From: Paucibacter sp. B2R-40
Lineage (GTDB): Bacteria; Pseudomonadota; Gammaproteobacteria; Burkholderiales; Burkholderiaceae_C
Reading direction: 5' to 3'
Assembly (NCBI RefSeq): GCF_025717555.1
Contig: NZ_JAJIRP010000001.1
Coordinates: forward strand, 310,001 to 374,000
Length of the DNA: 64,000 nucleotides
The notes beneath the pieces are model-generated. The model was not told where the DNA came from. It saw only the letters and a program-made list of their open reading frames with translations, and searched no databases. Position numbers and translations under genes: made by a program. Of the stretch, positions 17,129 to 25,782 are shown in pieces. Position 1 is the first letter of the stretch, and every line of letters begins with the position of its first letter.

Positions 17129-17761
17129 ATGACGAATAGCAAAAACTTGTTCAGACCTTTGTTGACTTCGAGCTTGGTCTTGACGCTCGCCATGGGCGGG
17201 CTGGGCCTGAGCGGCTGCGCCAGCGGCCCACAGGTGCAGGTCGAGATGGATCGCGCGGCCGACTTCAGCCAATACAAGACTTTTGCCTTTGTCAGCCCCT
17301 TGGGCACCGACCGCAGCGGCTACCAGACCCTGGTGTCGGGCCAGCTGAAGGCTGCGGCCCAGCGCGAGCTGGAGGCGCGCGGCCTGCGCTTTGATGCGGC
17401 CGCGCCGCAGTTGCTGATCAACTTCAATGCCAGCTTGAGCGAGAAGTTGCGCGTCTCGCCGGGGCCCAGTTATGGCATCGGCTATTACGGCTATCGCGGC
17501 GGGCTTTACGCGCCATGGCCTTACTACCGCGACATGAACAGCGTGTCGCAGTACACCGAGGGCACGCTCAATATCGACGTTGTTGACGCAGCCCGCAAGC
17601 AAATGATTTGGGAAGGCGTGGTGACCGGCAGCGTCTCGGATCAACTCAGCGCCGAACAGGCCGAGGCCGCCATCAACCGGGCCTTGGCGGCGGCGTTTGT
17701 AAAATTCCCGGTCCCTCTCATGACTCCGTCTGCTGCCCCCCCGGCAGCCAAGGCGCCTTGA
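17129..17761 (+). CDS. DUF4136 lipoprotein
   Basis: A 210-residue lipoprotein with lipobox GLSGCASG near residue 30. The domain has VEMDRAADFSQYKTFAFVSP at the N-terminal side, a Tyr/Gly-rich stretch (GIGYYGYRGGLYAPWPYYRD), then GTLNIDVVDAARKQMIWEGV, the usual signature of DUF4136 outer-membrane lipoproteins with no known role. The start at 17129 has TTTGGAGATC upstream. Its C terminus is rich in Pro and Ala. Confidence 0.82.
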   Translation: MTNSKNLFRPLLTSSLVLTLAMGGLGLSGCASGPQVQVEMDRAADFSQYKTFAFVSPLGTDRSGYQTLVSGQLKAAAQRELEARGLRFDAAAPQLLINFNASLSEKLRVSPGPSYGIGYYGYRGGLYAPWPYYRDMNSVSQYTEGTLNIDVVDAARKQMIWEGVVTGSVSDQLSAEQAEAAINRALAAAFVKFPVPLMTPSAAPPAAKAP

Positions 17762-17789
17762 ACCTAAGCCACCCCCCGATTGATCCGCC

Positions 17790-18239
17790 ATGACCTTGAA
17801 GAGAATTTTGCTGGCCTTGCTGCTGCTGGGCCTGTTGGCCTTTGGCTATTTTTACATCGCGCTGAACTGGAGCTACTCCTCGGGAGAGCGAGCCGGCTGG
17901 ATTCAAAAGCTGTCCAAAAAGGGCTGGATCTGCAAGACCTGGGAAGGTGAACTGGCACTGGTGTCCATACCCGGCAGCGCCACCGTGGAGAAGTTTCAGT
18001 TCACCGCCATGGATGATGCGATCGCCGCTGAATTGACCGAAGTGATGGGCAAGCGCGTCACCCTGCACTACGAAGAAAAGGTTGGCTTGCCGACCAGCTG
18101 CTTCGGCGAGACCCGGCATTACGTCACCAAGGTCACGGTGGCCAATGACATCTCGCTGTCGCCCGGCGTGGTGGTGCAGCGTAACCCTGTCGCGCCGGCC
18201 GAAGCGCCCGCCGCAGCATCGGCCGCGGCGTCGAATTGA
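17790..18239 (+). CDS. membrane-anchored small protein of unknown function
   Basis: A 149-residue protein with one N-terminal transmembrane anchor (ILLALLLLGLLAFGYFYIAL) and a periplasmic domain. Recognisable stretches are SGERAGWIQKLSKKGWICKT and VTLHYEEKVGLPTSCFGETR. The tail is Ala/Pro-rich. Similar proteins occur widely in Burkholderiales as far as I recall, but I know no function. It ends 20 nt before proC and is probably co-transcribed with it. Confidence 0.7.
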   Translation: MTLKRILLALLLLGLLAFGYFYIALNWSYSSGERAGWIQKLSKKGWICKTWEGELALVSIPGSATVEKFQFTAMDDAIAAELTEVMGKRVTLHYEEKVGLPTSCFGETRHYVTKVTVANDISLSPGVVVQRNPVAPAEAPAAASAAASN

Positions 18240-18259
18240 AGCTCTCACCCGGTCCTGCT

Positions 18260-19075
18260 ATGACTCAGCCAACGATTGCCTTTATTGGCGGCGGCAATAT
18301 GGCCAGCGCCATCATTGGTGGCCTGCTCAAATCCGGTCATGCGCGCGAGCGGCTGATCGTCGTCGAGCCCTATGGGCCGCAGCGCACCAAATTGGCGAGC
18401 GACTTTGGCTTGACGGCCTTGGCGGCGGCGGATGCGTCGCTGGCCAGGGCTGACTTGCTGATGTGGGCCGTCAAGCCGCAACTGTTTGCCGAGGCCGCCG
18501 CACCTTGCGCGCCCTATGTGGCGCAGGCCTTGCAGCTGTCGGTGATGGCCGGCATTCGCAGTGACGCACTCAAGCGCGCCACCGGCGCGGCACGGGTCGT
18601 GCGGGCGATGCCCAATACGCCGGCGCTGATCGGTCAAGGCATTGCCGGCCTCTATGCCCGGCCCGAGGTCACGCTGGCCGACAAGGCCTTGGTGGAGCAA
18701 GTCTTGGCACCCACCGGCCAGGTCTTGTGGTTGGAGCAAGAGGTCGATCTGGATGCCGTTACCGCCTTGTCCGGCTCCGGCCCGGCCTATTTTTTCTATG
18801 TCGTCGAAGCGATGATGGCCGCCGGCGTCGCATTGGGCTTGAGTGCGGAACAGGCCCGCCAGTTAGCGCTCGCTACCTGTGCAGGTGCTGCAGCACTTGC
18901 ACAGCAGTCCAGCGACAGCCCGGCCACGCTGCGGGAGCGCGTCACATCCAAGGGTGGCACCACCTATGCGGCACTGTCCAGCTTGCAAGCCGACGGTGTT
19001 GGCGAAGCCATCCAGCGGGCGGTCAAAGCTGCCGGCCAACGGGCCAGCGAATTGGGTGACGAGTTCGGCGCCTGA
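18260..19075 (+). CDS. proC: pyrroline-5-carboxylate reductase
   Basis: A 271-residue cytosolic enzyme that carries out the last step of proline synthesis, reducing pyrroline-5-carboxylate with NAD(P)H. The Rossmann motif is IAFIGGGNMASAIIGGL at the N terminus. RVVRAMPNTPALIGQGIAG follows, and the C-terminal signature AVTALSGSGPAYFFYVVEAM, with VTSKGGTTYAAL, is diagnostic. The start is the ATG at 18260. Confidence 0.96.
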   Translation: MTQPTIAFIGGGNMASAIIGGLLKSGHARERLIVVEPYGPQRTKLASDFGLTALAAADASLARADLLMWAVKPQLFAEAAAPCAPYVAQALQLSVMAGIRSDALKRATGAARVVRAMPNTPALIGQGIAGLYARPEVTLADKALVEQVLAPTGQVLWLEQEVDLDAVTALSGSGPAYFFYVVEAMMAAGVALGLSAEQARQLALATCAGAAALAQQSSDSPATLRERVTSKGGTTYAALSSLQADGVGEAIQRAVKAAGQRASELGDEFGA

Positions 19076-19090
19076 GCCTGCCGCTCCGCT

Positions 19091-19663
19091 ATGGGTATCG
19101 CTAGTCGGAACAGTCTGCGCGCTTGGCTGCGTGCGCCAGGCTCGCTGAGCCGTCGCCTGGCTCAGTTAGGCGAGCGCTTCGAGGTCGAACTCATCAGTCA
19201 ACGCATTGCGCCCCTGCGCGCGCGCGAGCTCGACGCCTTGGGTCGGCCGCGGCGCGGCTGCACCTTGGTGCGCGAGGTGATTCTGCGGGTCGACGGACGG
19301 CCTTTGGTCTGGGCGCGCTCGAGCTTGCACGCCAGCGCGCTGGCCGGCCCCTGGCGAGCCCTCAAAGGCCTCGGCCCAAGACCACTTGCAGACCTGCTTT
19401 ACAGCGACCGACGTGTACATCGCAGCGAGCTGCAGCCCCGGCGTTTGGCGCGTTACGGGCACACGCGCCGGCAGATGGAAAAGCAGTGGTTGCTGGCCAC
19501 CGGCACGCCCGCTTCCAAGCAAATGTTGTGGTCGCGCAACTCTGTTTTCAGCCGTTGTGGCGCTCAGTTACGTGTGATGGAGCTGTTCACACCGGAACTA
19601 GTACGCGATATACCGGTTATTAATCGCGTTATGACTTGCACAAGAATGAACAATAGGCCGTAG
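19091..19663 (+). CDS. ubiC: chorismate pyruvate-lyase
   Basis: A 190-residue enzyme that splits chorismate into 4-hydroxybenzoate and pyruvate, the first committed step of ubiquinone synthesis. Recognisable stretches are SLSRRLAQLGERFEVELISQ, LVREVILRVDGRPLVWARS and WSRNSVFSRCGAQLRVMELF. The last contains the region that binds the product, and the Arg-Glu pattern of the family is present. ubiA, the next enzyme in the pathway, lies about 1.6 kb downstream on the other strand. The start at 19091 follows proC by 15 nt, so they may be transcribed together. Confidence 0.88.
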   Translation: MGIASRNSLRAWLRAPGSLSRRLAQLGERFEVELISQRIAPLRARELDALGRPRRGCTLVREVILRVDGRPLVWARSSLHASALAGPWRALKGLGPRPLADLLYSDRRVHRSELQPRRLARYGHTRRQMEKQWLLATGTPASKQMLWSRNSVFSRCGAQLRVMELFTPELVRDIPVINRVMTCTRMNNRP

Positions 19664-19706
19664 AATTACAAACTAGGGGGGTTCATCAGCCGTTTTGAGG
19701 AATCTC

Positions 19707-20243
19707 ATGAAAACACGTGATATTGTCATTTTTAGCGGCGAGCAATTCGCCGTCCCACAGTGCATACAGCGCATTGACCACCAGAGTACACATGGTTGGC
19801 AATTGCGTTACGGTGGCACCAAGCTCTATTCCGATCACTCGCAAGACGGGAGCGGCGCTGCCGCAGCCCTGACCTTGGCGACCAAGGAATTGTTGAGTCG
19901 GATTGCCAAACTGCCGGCCCCATCAAGGCTGCAGCGCAAACCGAGCGGCAACAAGGGTAACGACCTGCCGGTTGGTATCTCCGGGCCTATCGTCAGGCAA
20001 CGTGCCAGCAGCCGCGTGCGTGACTGCAGCTTTGCCGTGTCTTTGCCGCGTTATGGCCAGACGCCCAGCGGACGCAGTGTCTACATCGGCACCGAGAATA
20101 CCTACACGATCGAGAAGTACCAAGCCGCGCTTGCCAAAGCGGTCGAGTTGCGTGCCAAGGCCGAAGAGGTCTATCAACGCGCAGCGACCAGGGTCAAGCG
20201 CGCAGAAGGCAAGGCCTTGAAGGCGCAGCTCAAAGGCGCTTGA
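19707..20243 (+). CDS. possible AP2-like DNA-binding protein
   Basis: A 178-residue basic protein. Two segments look like weakly similar AP2/integrase-type three-strand units: IQRIDHQSTHGWQLRYGG followed by TKLYSDHSQDGSGAAAALTL, and VGISGPIVRQRASSRVRDCS followed by SVYIGTENTYTIEKYQAALA. Each begins with a beta-rich part and ends in an Ala-rich helix, and a basic coiled segment closes the protein. AP2-type domains in bacteria bind DNA and often belong to mobile elements. This assignment is by eye and tentative. The ATG at 19707 has TGAGGAATC upstream. It sits alone between ubiC and an oxidoreductase gene. Confidence 0.5.
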   Translation: MKTRDIVIFSGEQFAVPQCIQRIDHQSTHGWQLRYGGTKLYSDHSQDGSGAAAALTLATKELLSRIAKLPAPSRLQRKPSGNKGNDLPVGISGPIVRQRASSRVRDCSFAVSLPRYGQTPSGRSVYIGTENTYTIEKYQAALAKAVELRAKAEEVYQRAATRVKRAEGKALKAQLKGA

Positions 20244-20270
20244 GTTGGCGAGTTATTTGAGCAGGCTCTG

Positions 20271-21287
20271 ATGAGCCGCTTCTGCTGGGCCGTGATAGGC
20301 CCGGGCGGAATTGCTCGCCGCTTTGCTGCCGCCTTGCCCCATGTGGCGGGTGCTGAACTGTGCTGGGTGCTTGGGCGAGACGCAGCGCGTGCGAGCGCCT
20401 TTGCGGAGCTCGCCTGTGTGCCCGGTCATGCGGCGGCGCAGGTGAAGACGGATTTGGCTGCATTGCTGGCGGAGTCGGACTTAGACGCCGTCTACATCGC
20501 CACGCCTCACGCTCAGCATGGCGACTTGGTTCGCCAGTGCTTGCTCGCTGGCAAGGCCGTGCTGTGCGAGAAGCCGCTGGTGCCCAATCTGGCGCAAGCC
20601 GAGGCACTGGTGCGGCTGGCTCGTGAGCGCGAGGTCTTCCTGATGGAGGCAGTTTGGACGCGCTTTCTGCCTATTTACACGGTCGTGCAAGGCTGGCTGC
20701 GTGAGCAGGCCATCGGGCACCTGTGCGGCATCCAATCAAGCTTTTGCCTCAACGCGCCGTTTGACCCGAGCAGCCGAATCTATGACCCGGCCCTGGCCGG
20801 CGGTGCCTTGCTGGACATCGGCATCTACAACCTGACGATGACGCGCTGGGTGCTGCAGCAGGCCTTGGGCGCATGCCCCGAGCCGCTGTCAATTCAAGCC
20901 AGCGGCGTGCTGGCGCCGACCGGCGTCGATCAGCGCGTCGCCGGCATGCTGAACTTCCCCGGTGGCATCAGTTCGCAATTCATCTGCGCGGTGGATGGCT
21001 TTGCCGACAACGGTCTGCGTATTTTTGGTGAACGCGGTGTGATCAGCTTACCGGGCGAGTTTTCGTCGGCGACACAAGCTTTGTTGCATCGCCATGGTGA
21101 GCCGCCGCTTCAGGCTGAAGCGCCGCTGCGCTTCAATGGCTTTGAGGCCGAAATCGAGGAAACTCAAGCCTGCGCGCGCGCCGGCTTGATCGAAAGCCCG
21201 GTCGTGCCGCATGCCGAGACCTTGGCCTCCTTGGCCTGGATGGATGAAATAAGGCAGCAGCTTGGCGTGCGCTATCCGTTTGAGTAG
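20271..21287 (+). CDS. Gfo/Idh/MocA-family NAD(P)-dependent oxidoreductase
   Basis: A 338-residue dehydrogenase. The N-terminal Rossmann fold opens with WAVIGPGGIARRFAAAL, and the catalytic Lys is in AVLCEKPLVPN. The C-terminal domain contains AGGALLDIGIYNLTM, typical of the dihydrodiol dehydrogenase and glucose-fructose oxidoreductase branch. It acts on a sugar or diol that cannot be identified from sequence. It converges on ubiA with only one base between the two stops. Confidence 0.9.
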   Translation: MSRFCWAVIGPGGIARRFAAALPHVAGAELCWVLGRDAARASAFAELACVPGHAAAQVKTDLAALLAESDLDAVYIATPHAQHGDLVRQCLLAGKAVLCEKPLVPNLAQAEALVRLAREREVFLMEAVWTRFLPIYTVVQGWLREQAIGHLCGIQSSFCLNAPFDPSSRIYDPALAGGALLDIGIYNLTMTRWVLQQALGACPEPLSIQASGVLAPTGVDQRVAGMLNFPGGISSQFICAVDGFADNGLRIFGERGVISLPGEFSSATQALLHRHGEPPLQAEAPLRFNGFEAEIEETQACARAGLIESPVVPHAETLASLAWMDEIRQQLGVRYPFE

Positions 21288-21288
21288 T

Positions 21289-22194
21289 TCAGCGCAGCGC
21301 CAGATCAAATGCGGTGCCCGCAAATACCGCAAACCCTAACCAGTGGTTTTCACGGAAGGCCTGGAAGCAACCTTCCCGAGTGCGGCTGCGGATCAGCGTG
21401 AAGTGCCAGATGACCTGCGCGGCCGCCACGGCCATGCCGACCAAGAAAACTTGACCGAGCCCGAAGCGCAGCCCCAGTGCCGTCCAGGCCAGCAGATAGA
21501 CAGCGTAAAAACCCATCACCGCCGCCACATCAAAGCGGCCCAGCGTCAGCGCCGAGGTCTTGATGCCGAGGCGGATATCGTCATCGCGGTCCACCATCGC
21601 GTACTCGGTGTCATAGGCCAGCACCCAGAACAGATTGGCCAGCAGCAGCGCCCAGGCCGATAACGGCACCGCAGCGTTGATGGCGGCGAAACTCCAGCTC
21701 GTGCCGCCCAGAGCGGCCGAAAAAGCCATCGGTATGCCGAAGCTGAAGGCCACGCCCAAGACCGCCTGCGGCATTGCGAACACCCGTTTGGCATAGGGGT
21801 AAAGAATGGCGACCAAGAGCGCGCCGAAGGACAGCAGAATCGTCGGCGCATTGGTCGTCAGCACCAGGCCAAACGCCGCCACGGCAAGACCTGCCCCCAG
21901 CAGCAGCGCCGCCTTGACCGTCACCGCGCCACTGGTGACGGGCCGCTGGGCGGTGCGTTTGACATGTTTGTCGAAGTCACGGTCGGCCACGTCGTTGAGA
22001 CAGCAGCCGGCCGAGCGCATCAAGATGGTGCCCAGCGTAAAAACAATCAAGAGATGCCAGCCGGGGAAGCCGTCGGCGGCTATCCAAAGCGCACTCAGGG
22101 TGGGCCAGAGCAAGAGCAGCCAGCCGGCCGGGCGATCCCAGCGGATCAGATTCAAATAGGGGGCCAGGCGGGAGGCAAAACGGGTCGATAGCAT
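21289..22194 (-). CDS. ubiA: 4-hydroxybenzoate polyprenyltransferase
   Basis: A 301-residue inner-membrane enzyme that attaches the polyprenyl chain to 4-hydroxybenzoate in ubiquinone synthesis. The first Asp-rich motif, [15 protein letters not shown], and the second, [12 protein letters not shown], bind the Mg-diphosphate of the prenyl donor. About eight or nine hydrophobic helices are present, and [20 protein letters not shown] at the N terminus is typical. The gene is intact. A decayed partial copy of its 5' portion lies at 24992-25240, beyond the halogenase and PEP-CTERM genes. Confidence 0.95.
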   Translation of the reverse strand: MLSTRFASRLAPYLNLIRWDRPAGWLLLLWPTLSALWIAADGFPGWHLLIVFTLGTILMRSAGCCLNDVADRDFDKHVKRTAQRPVTSGAVTVKAALLLGAGLAVAAFGLVLTTNAPTILLSFGALLVAILYPYAKRVFAMPQAVLGVAFSFGIPMAFSAALGGTSWSFAAINAAVPLSAWALLLANLFWVLAYDTEYAMVDRDDDIRLGIKTSALTLGRFDVAAVMGFYAVYLLAWTALGLRFGLGQVFLVGMAVAAAQVIWHFTLIRSRTREGCFQAFRENHWLGFAVFAGTAFDLALR

Positions 22195-22210
22195 GGCGGC
22201 AGTTTAGCCA
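21851..22210 (-). repeat. intact copy of ubiA 5' direct repeat
   Basis: This stretch covers the ubiA start codon, about 15 nt of leader and the first ~115 codons. It matches 24992-25240 in the same orientation. Within it the 10-mer CAGCCGGCCG occurs at 22004-22013 and 22121-22130, exactly 117 bp apart; the other copy lacks the interval between them. Confidence 0.7.
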
Positions 22211-22275
22211 GCCTTTGGCGGCCCGGCCCGCCTACAAGACGCGCCCAGTAGCGCCATTGGATTGCCACGGCGCCT

Positions 22276-23808
22276 TCAAGCGCGCATCTTGTTGGTGAAT
22301 TCGCGCATCGTTGGCGATTGCTGGACGGCAGCGGCCCGGATCTTGGCGATATGGGCCAGTACACCTTGACTGACGGCGGGTGCCAGATAGCTTGATTGGC
22401 CGATGCCCTTGGACGGCAGGCGGTTCAGTCCGGCCAAGATGTAGAAGTAGTTGCCGGCGGCGAACAAGGATTGCTTGCGTTGAATATCGGTGTTATGGGG
22501 TAACTTTTCATCCCACAGATCGAGCAGTTCTTGCAGGCTGGGCGGAATCACCACCTCCTCGGTGTAGGCGCGCCAGAACGGCGTGTCGCGCCGGCCCGAA
22601 ATCACATAGTGCAGCAGAACGAAGTCTCGCAACTCGTCATACAGATCGGCCATCAGGACATTGAACTTGTTCCGACCATGTTGGGCCGAAGCCGTGGCGG
22701 GCAGGAAGTCCAAGAAGGATTGCAAGGCACGTTCAATCATGAAGATGCCTGTCGACTCCAGCGGTTCGATAAAGCCTCCCGCCAGGCCCAGCGCCAGACA
22801 ATTCTTCTCCCACATGCGGGCGCGGTGGCCGATGCGCATCTTCAGCAAGCGTGGCTCCGCCATCGGAGAGGCCGAACCATGCATCTGCCGCAGCGTGGCG
22901 ACAGCCTCGTCGTCGGAGCAATGGGCGGACGAATACACATAGCCGCTGCCGGTGCGGGATTGCAGGTCGATCTCCCAGGTCCAGCCGGCGGCGCGGGCGG
23001 TGGCGGTGGTGTAGGAGCGCAGTGGCTGTTGAGCATGCGGGTGGGCAATCGGGCAGGCGACCGCACGGTCGCACAGGAGGCTGTCCGCATAAGATACCCA
23101 GGGCACGTTCAGCGCCTTGCCGATCAGCAGGCCGGCAAAGCCGGTGCAATCGATATACAAGTCGGCGGTCAGGCGCTGGCCATCTTTGAGCTGCACGGCT
23201 TTGATGCCTTCCTCGCCGACCTCAACGTCCGTGACCTCGCCATAGCTGTGTTGCACGCCGCGCTCGCTGGCCACCTTGCGCAAGAGCGCCGCCAGCTTGA
23301 TGGCATCGAGATGGTAGGCGTAGGTGATCGGGGCCTGGTAGTCGGGCGAGTCCAAGAACTTGGGTGACTGGTTCTTGTCAAACAAGGCCGTTTGTACACC
23401 GCCGGCCATATCAAAAGCCTGCTCCGTCAAGCCGCGCTGGCGCAGGTTCATCCAATGCACCATGGTCGAATGCCCTGCCAGCGAGACCGGAGGGTCGAAA
23501 GGATGATCGTAATGGTCGGTAGCGGCTGAGCCGCCATGCTTCCAGCCATTGAATCGGATACCGTTCTTCAGCGTGGCGTCCGCCTGCGTGAACAAATCAG
23601 ACTCGGGGATGCCGATCGCTTGCAGGGTTGACAACAAGGTGGGCACCGTCGCCTCGCCGACGCCAATGCTGCCGATTTCAATCGATTCGACCAGCCGAAT
23701 CTGCACCGGTGTCTCGGGGTTGCTTCCCAGCACACGTTGCAAGTAGGCGGCCGCCATCCAGCCAGCGGTGCCGCCGCCCACAATCAAGATCGAACGGTAA
23801 GGAATCAT
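22276..23808 (-). CDS. flavin-dependent tryptophan-halogenase family protein
   Basis: A 510-residue FADH2-dependent halogenase-like enzyme. The FAD-binding GGGTAGW is at 11-17. Lys81 in TLKNGIRFNGW corresponds to catalytic Lys79 of PrnA/RebH, and Glu351 in EPLESTGIF corresponds to PrnA Glu346. The family fingerprint WxWxIP reads WTWEID (276-281), so the final Pro is Asp. Such enzymes make HOCl or HOBr from reduced flavin and pass it along a tunnel to the substrate. No flavin reductase or biosynthetic cluster is adjacent, so the substrate is unknown. It follows the PEP-CTERM gene by 136 nt on the same strand and is framed by ubiA repeats. The ATG at 23808 places the Rossmann motif correctly. 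Confidence 0.88.
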   Translation of the reverse strand: MIPYRSILIVGGGTAGWMAAAYLQRVLGSNPETPVQIRLVESIEIGSIGVGEATVPTLLSTLQAIGIPESDLFTQADATLKNGIRFNGWKHGGSAATDHYDHPFDPPVSLAGHSTMVHWMNLRQRGLTEQAFDMAGGVQTALFDKNQSPKFLDSPDYQAPITYAYHLDAIKLAALLRKVASERGVQHSYGEVTDVEVGEEGIKAVQLKDGQRLTADLYIDCTGFAGLLIGKALNVPWVSYADSLLCDRAVACPIAHPHAQQPLRSYTTATARAAGWTWEIDLQSRTGSGYVYSSAHCSDDEAVATLRQMHGSASPMAEPRLLKMRIGHRARMWEKNCLALGLAGGFIEPLESTGIFMIERALQSFLDFLPATASAQHGRNKFNVLMADLYDELRDFVLLHYVISGRRDTPFWRAYTEEVVIPPSLQELLDLWDEKLPHNTDIQRKQSLFAAGNYFYILAGLNRLPSKGIGQSSYLAPAVSQGVLAHIAKIRAAAVQQSPTMREFTNKMRA

Positions 23809-23944
23809 GGGATACACAGAAAGAGTCAAACCGGCCAAGACGGCCACAGCATCGAATTTCGGCATCCGCCTGGGGGACTTGACCGGGCAGGCGTGAAGGA
23901 GTGCCGAAAGACGAGTCGATGACCGCCTGGCGCCGGAGTCTGGC

Positions 23945-24832
23945 TCAGGGCATGCGGGATCCGTTCACCTTTCGGCGCCGACGCGTCGTCATTGCCAAAG
24001 CCGCGATGGCGGTGCCGGCCAACAACAGGGACGCAGGTTCAGGCACTGCGGCGGCTTTTTCCACCATCACGTCAAAGCTGATCGAGCTGAGCTTGAACTG
24101 CCCGGCCGTGGCCTGGACGCCGACGCCCAAGATGCCATCGCTGCGCACGTCCAGCAAGGCCGCAGCGTCGAAACTCAGGCTGCTGTCCAGCGCGCCATAG
24201 ATCGCGCTATAGGTGTCGCGCTGTTTGGCATACCTGTTGAAATAGCTGCAGTTGCCGTAACCGTCGGTGCTTTTGCAGTCTTTGCGTTCAAATTGCGCAC
24301 CGCCATAGTTGCCGATGGAGCTGCTGCTGGTCTCGGCCACATCGCCTGCGCTGCTGGCGCCGATCAGCAACTTCATACTGTCCGCCACCAAATCCTCGTG
24401 CTTGATATCGCGATAACGCGTGGTGTTGGTGTCTTGAATGTTGTAATTTACATATACATTGCGACCGTTTCCGCAGGGCTCGTCGGCCCACCAGCCGCAA
24501 TTGTTGGTGTCACCGGCGTAGTAGGAGTACTGCGCCTGGTGGCTGGTCTGGCCGGTTAGCTGATAGTCACCGTAAGCCGACGCTGTCGCTGCGCCATATT
24601 GAATGTCCGAGTAGCCATGCAGCGTGGCGTTGCCCGAGACGATGTCTTTGGACCCATAGCCTCGGCCGGACAAAAAGCTGCCCAAATCGAAGTTCAATGA
24701 AACGCTGTTGCGATCCAGTGAGTTGCTGACTTGGAAGGTCTGACTGAGCAGCACTGGCGCGGCGAACACCGGCGTGCTTGCAATGCAGCCGGCGGCGGCG
24801 AGCGCCAGGCTGAGACGATTCTTGCGTTGCAT
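23945..24832 (-). CDS. PEP-CTERM sorted surface protein
   Basis: A 295-residue protein with a signal peptide (LALAAAGCIASTPVFAAP) and a C-terminal PEP-CTERM tripartite signal: VPEPASLLLAGTAIAALAMT followed by TRRRRK. Exosortase cleaves such proteins and delivers them to the surface or to exopolysaccharide; no exosortase gene is in this window. The body is rich in Ser, Tyr, Gly and Asn. It has two short disulphide-like loops, CGWWADEPC and CKSTDGYGNC. It lies directly upstream of the halogenase gene and may be co-transcribed with it. The body matches no family I know. Confidence 0.85.
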   Translation of the reverse strand: MQRKNRLSLALAAAGCIASTPVFAAPVLLSQTFQVSNSLDRNSVSLNFDLGSFLSGRGYGSKDIVSGNATLHGYSDIQYGAATASAYGDYQLTGQTSHQAQYSYYAGDTNNCGWWADEPCGNGRNVYVNYNIQDTNTTRYRDIKHEDLVADSMKLLIGASSAGDVAETSSSSIGNYGGAQFERKDCKSTDGYGNCSYFNRYAKQRDTYSAIYGALDSSLSFDAAALLDVRSDGILGVGVQATAGQFKLSSISFDVMVEKAAAVPEPASLLLAGTAIAALAMTTRRRRKVNGSRMP

Positions 24833-25406
24833 TGGATTCCTCCTCTATCGGTTGGCGTCGCACGGCAAAAGGGCGTGCAGATCGGCCTCGCAGTGTCTGT
24901 GCGGGGGCCACCGAATAGAGGTTTGTCATCCCCAAGGAGTTTTCAATCCTGTGAAATGCGCACGAGAAGTGCGGCATTTCTAAACCGTTACTTGGTCGGA
25001 GCAAGGCGAACCCCACGTCGCCGCCAAGGCAAGACCTGCCCCCCAGCAGCTGCGCCCCTCGACGCACACCGTGCCGCTGGTGCTTGGCGGTTTGGCTGGG
25101 CGTTTGACATCTTTGTCGAGGTCGCGGTCGGCCACGCCGTTGACGCAGCAACTGGCCGGCCGATCTCAGCGGATCAGCTCAAGGGTAGGGCGCGAGGCTG
25201 AAGGCAAAAAGGGGTCGATGGCATGGCCGCAGTTCAGCCACGCTGTGCAGACCAAAGCAGGCCAGCGTTGCTAGGGCCTTGCTTCGACGGGGCAGGCCCG
25301 CCGCTTTATATGAGCGATGGGTCAGATTTTGGAGTAACCTTGTGCGGACGTCTCGTGGGGCCCCCGCCCCAACTGCCGAATTTGCGCAAGTCCGGAGTCT
25401 GAACGC
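24833..25406. other. 574-bp gap holding a ubiA remnant
   Basis: The part nearest the PEP-CTERM gene (24833-24991) should hold that gene's leader and promoter. Positions 24992-25240 are a decayed copy of the ubiA 5' end. The final 166 bp should hold the promoter of the response regulator gene at 25407. I see no intact gene on either strand. Confidence 0.6.
24992..25240 (-). pseudogene. ubiA: decayed ubiA 5' fragment
   Basis: Read on the minus strand this gives CCVNGVADRDLDKDVKRPAK then PPSTSGTV, against [20 protein letters not shown] then RPVTSGAV in the intact ubiA. The start region also matches (GTCGATGGCATGGCCGCAGT against GTCGATAGCATGGCGGCAGT on the plus strand). The copy has an extra base soon after the start codon, a Trp-to-stop change (CGCTGG to CGCTGA) and a deletion of about 117 bp whose ends coincide with a 10-bp direct repeat in ubiA. 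The first metal-binding Asp is Gly. It cannot encode an enzyme. Confidence 0.75.
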
Positions 25407-25781
25407 ATGAAATTGAAAATTCTGATCGTCGATGACAACGAAGAGATCCGCGCCCTGTTGCACGCGACCTTGGATCTGGCCGATGCCTTCGAGCTTCATG
25501 AAGCTCATGACGGTCCCAGTGCAGTGGCGCTGATAGACACGCTTGCGCCCAATCTGGTGTTGATGGACATCATGATGCCGGGCGAATTTGATGGTGTTGA
25601 GGCTTGCCGGCGAATCAAGGCTGCGGGCGGCGCCAATGCCCCCAAGGTGGTCTTGATCAGCGCCAAGCCGGTCGATCAGATCAAGGCCGATGCCAAGACC
25701 TGCGGCGCCGACCTCTTCATCGCCAAGCCCTTTGGCCCGGCCCAGTTGGTTGAGGCGATCACGGCTTTGTACAGGGTCTGA
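25407..25781 (+). CDS. single-domain CheY-like response regulator
   Basis: A 124-residue receiver domain with no output domain. The acidic pair is Asp9-Asp10 (ILIVDDNEE), the phospho-acceptor is Asp54 in LVLMDIMMPG, Ser is in VVLISAKPV and Lys is in LFIAKPFGP. It would pass phosphate or act by protein contact. The cognate kinase is not adjacent. It converges on livM with one base between stops. Confidence 0.88.
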   Translation: MKLKILIVDDNEEIRALLHATLDLADAFELHEAHDGPSAVALIDTLAPNLVLMDIMMPGEFDGVEACRRIKAAGGANAPKVVLISAKPVDQIKADAKTCGADLFIAKPFGPAQLVEAITALYRV

Positions 25782-25782
25782 A

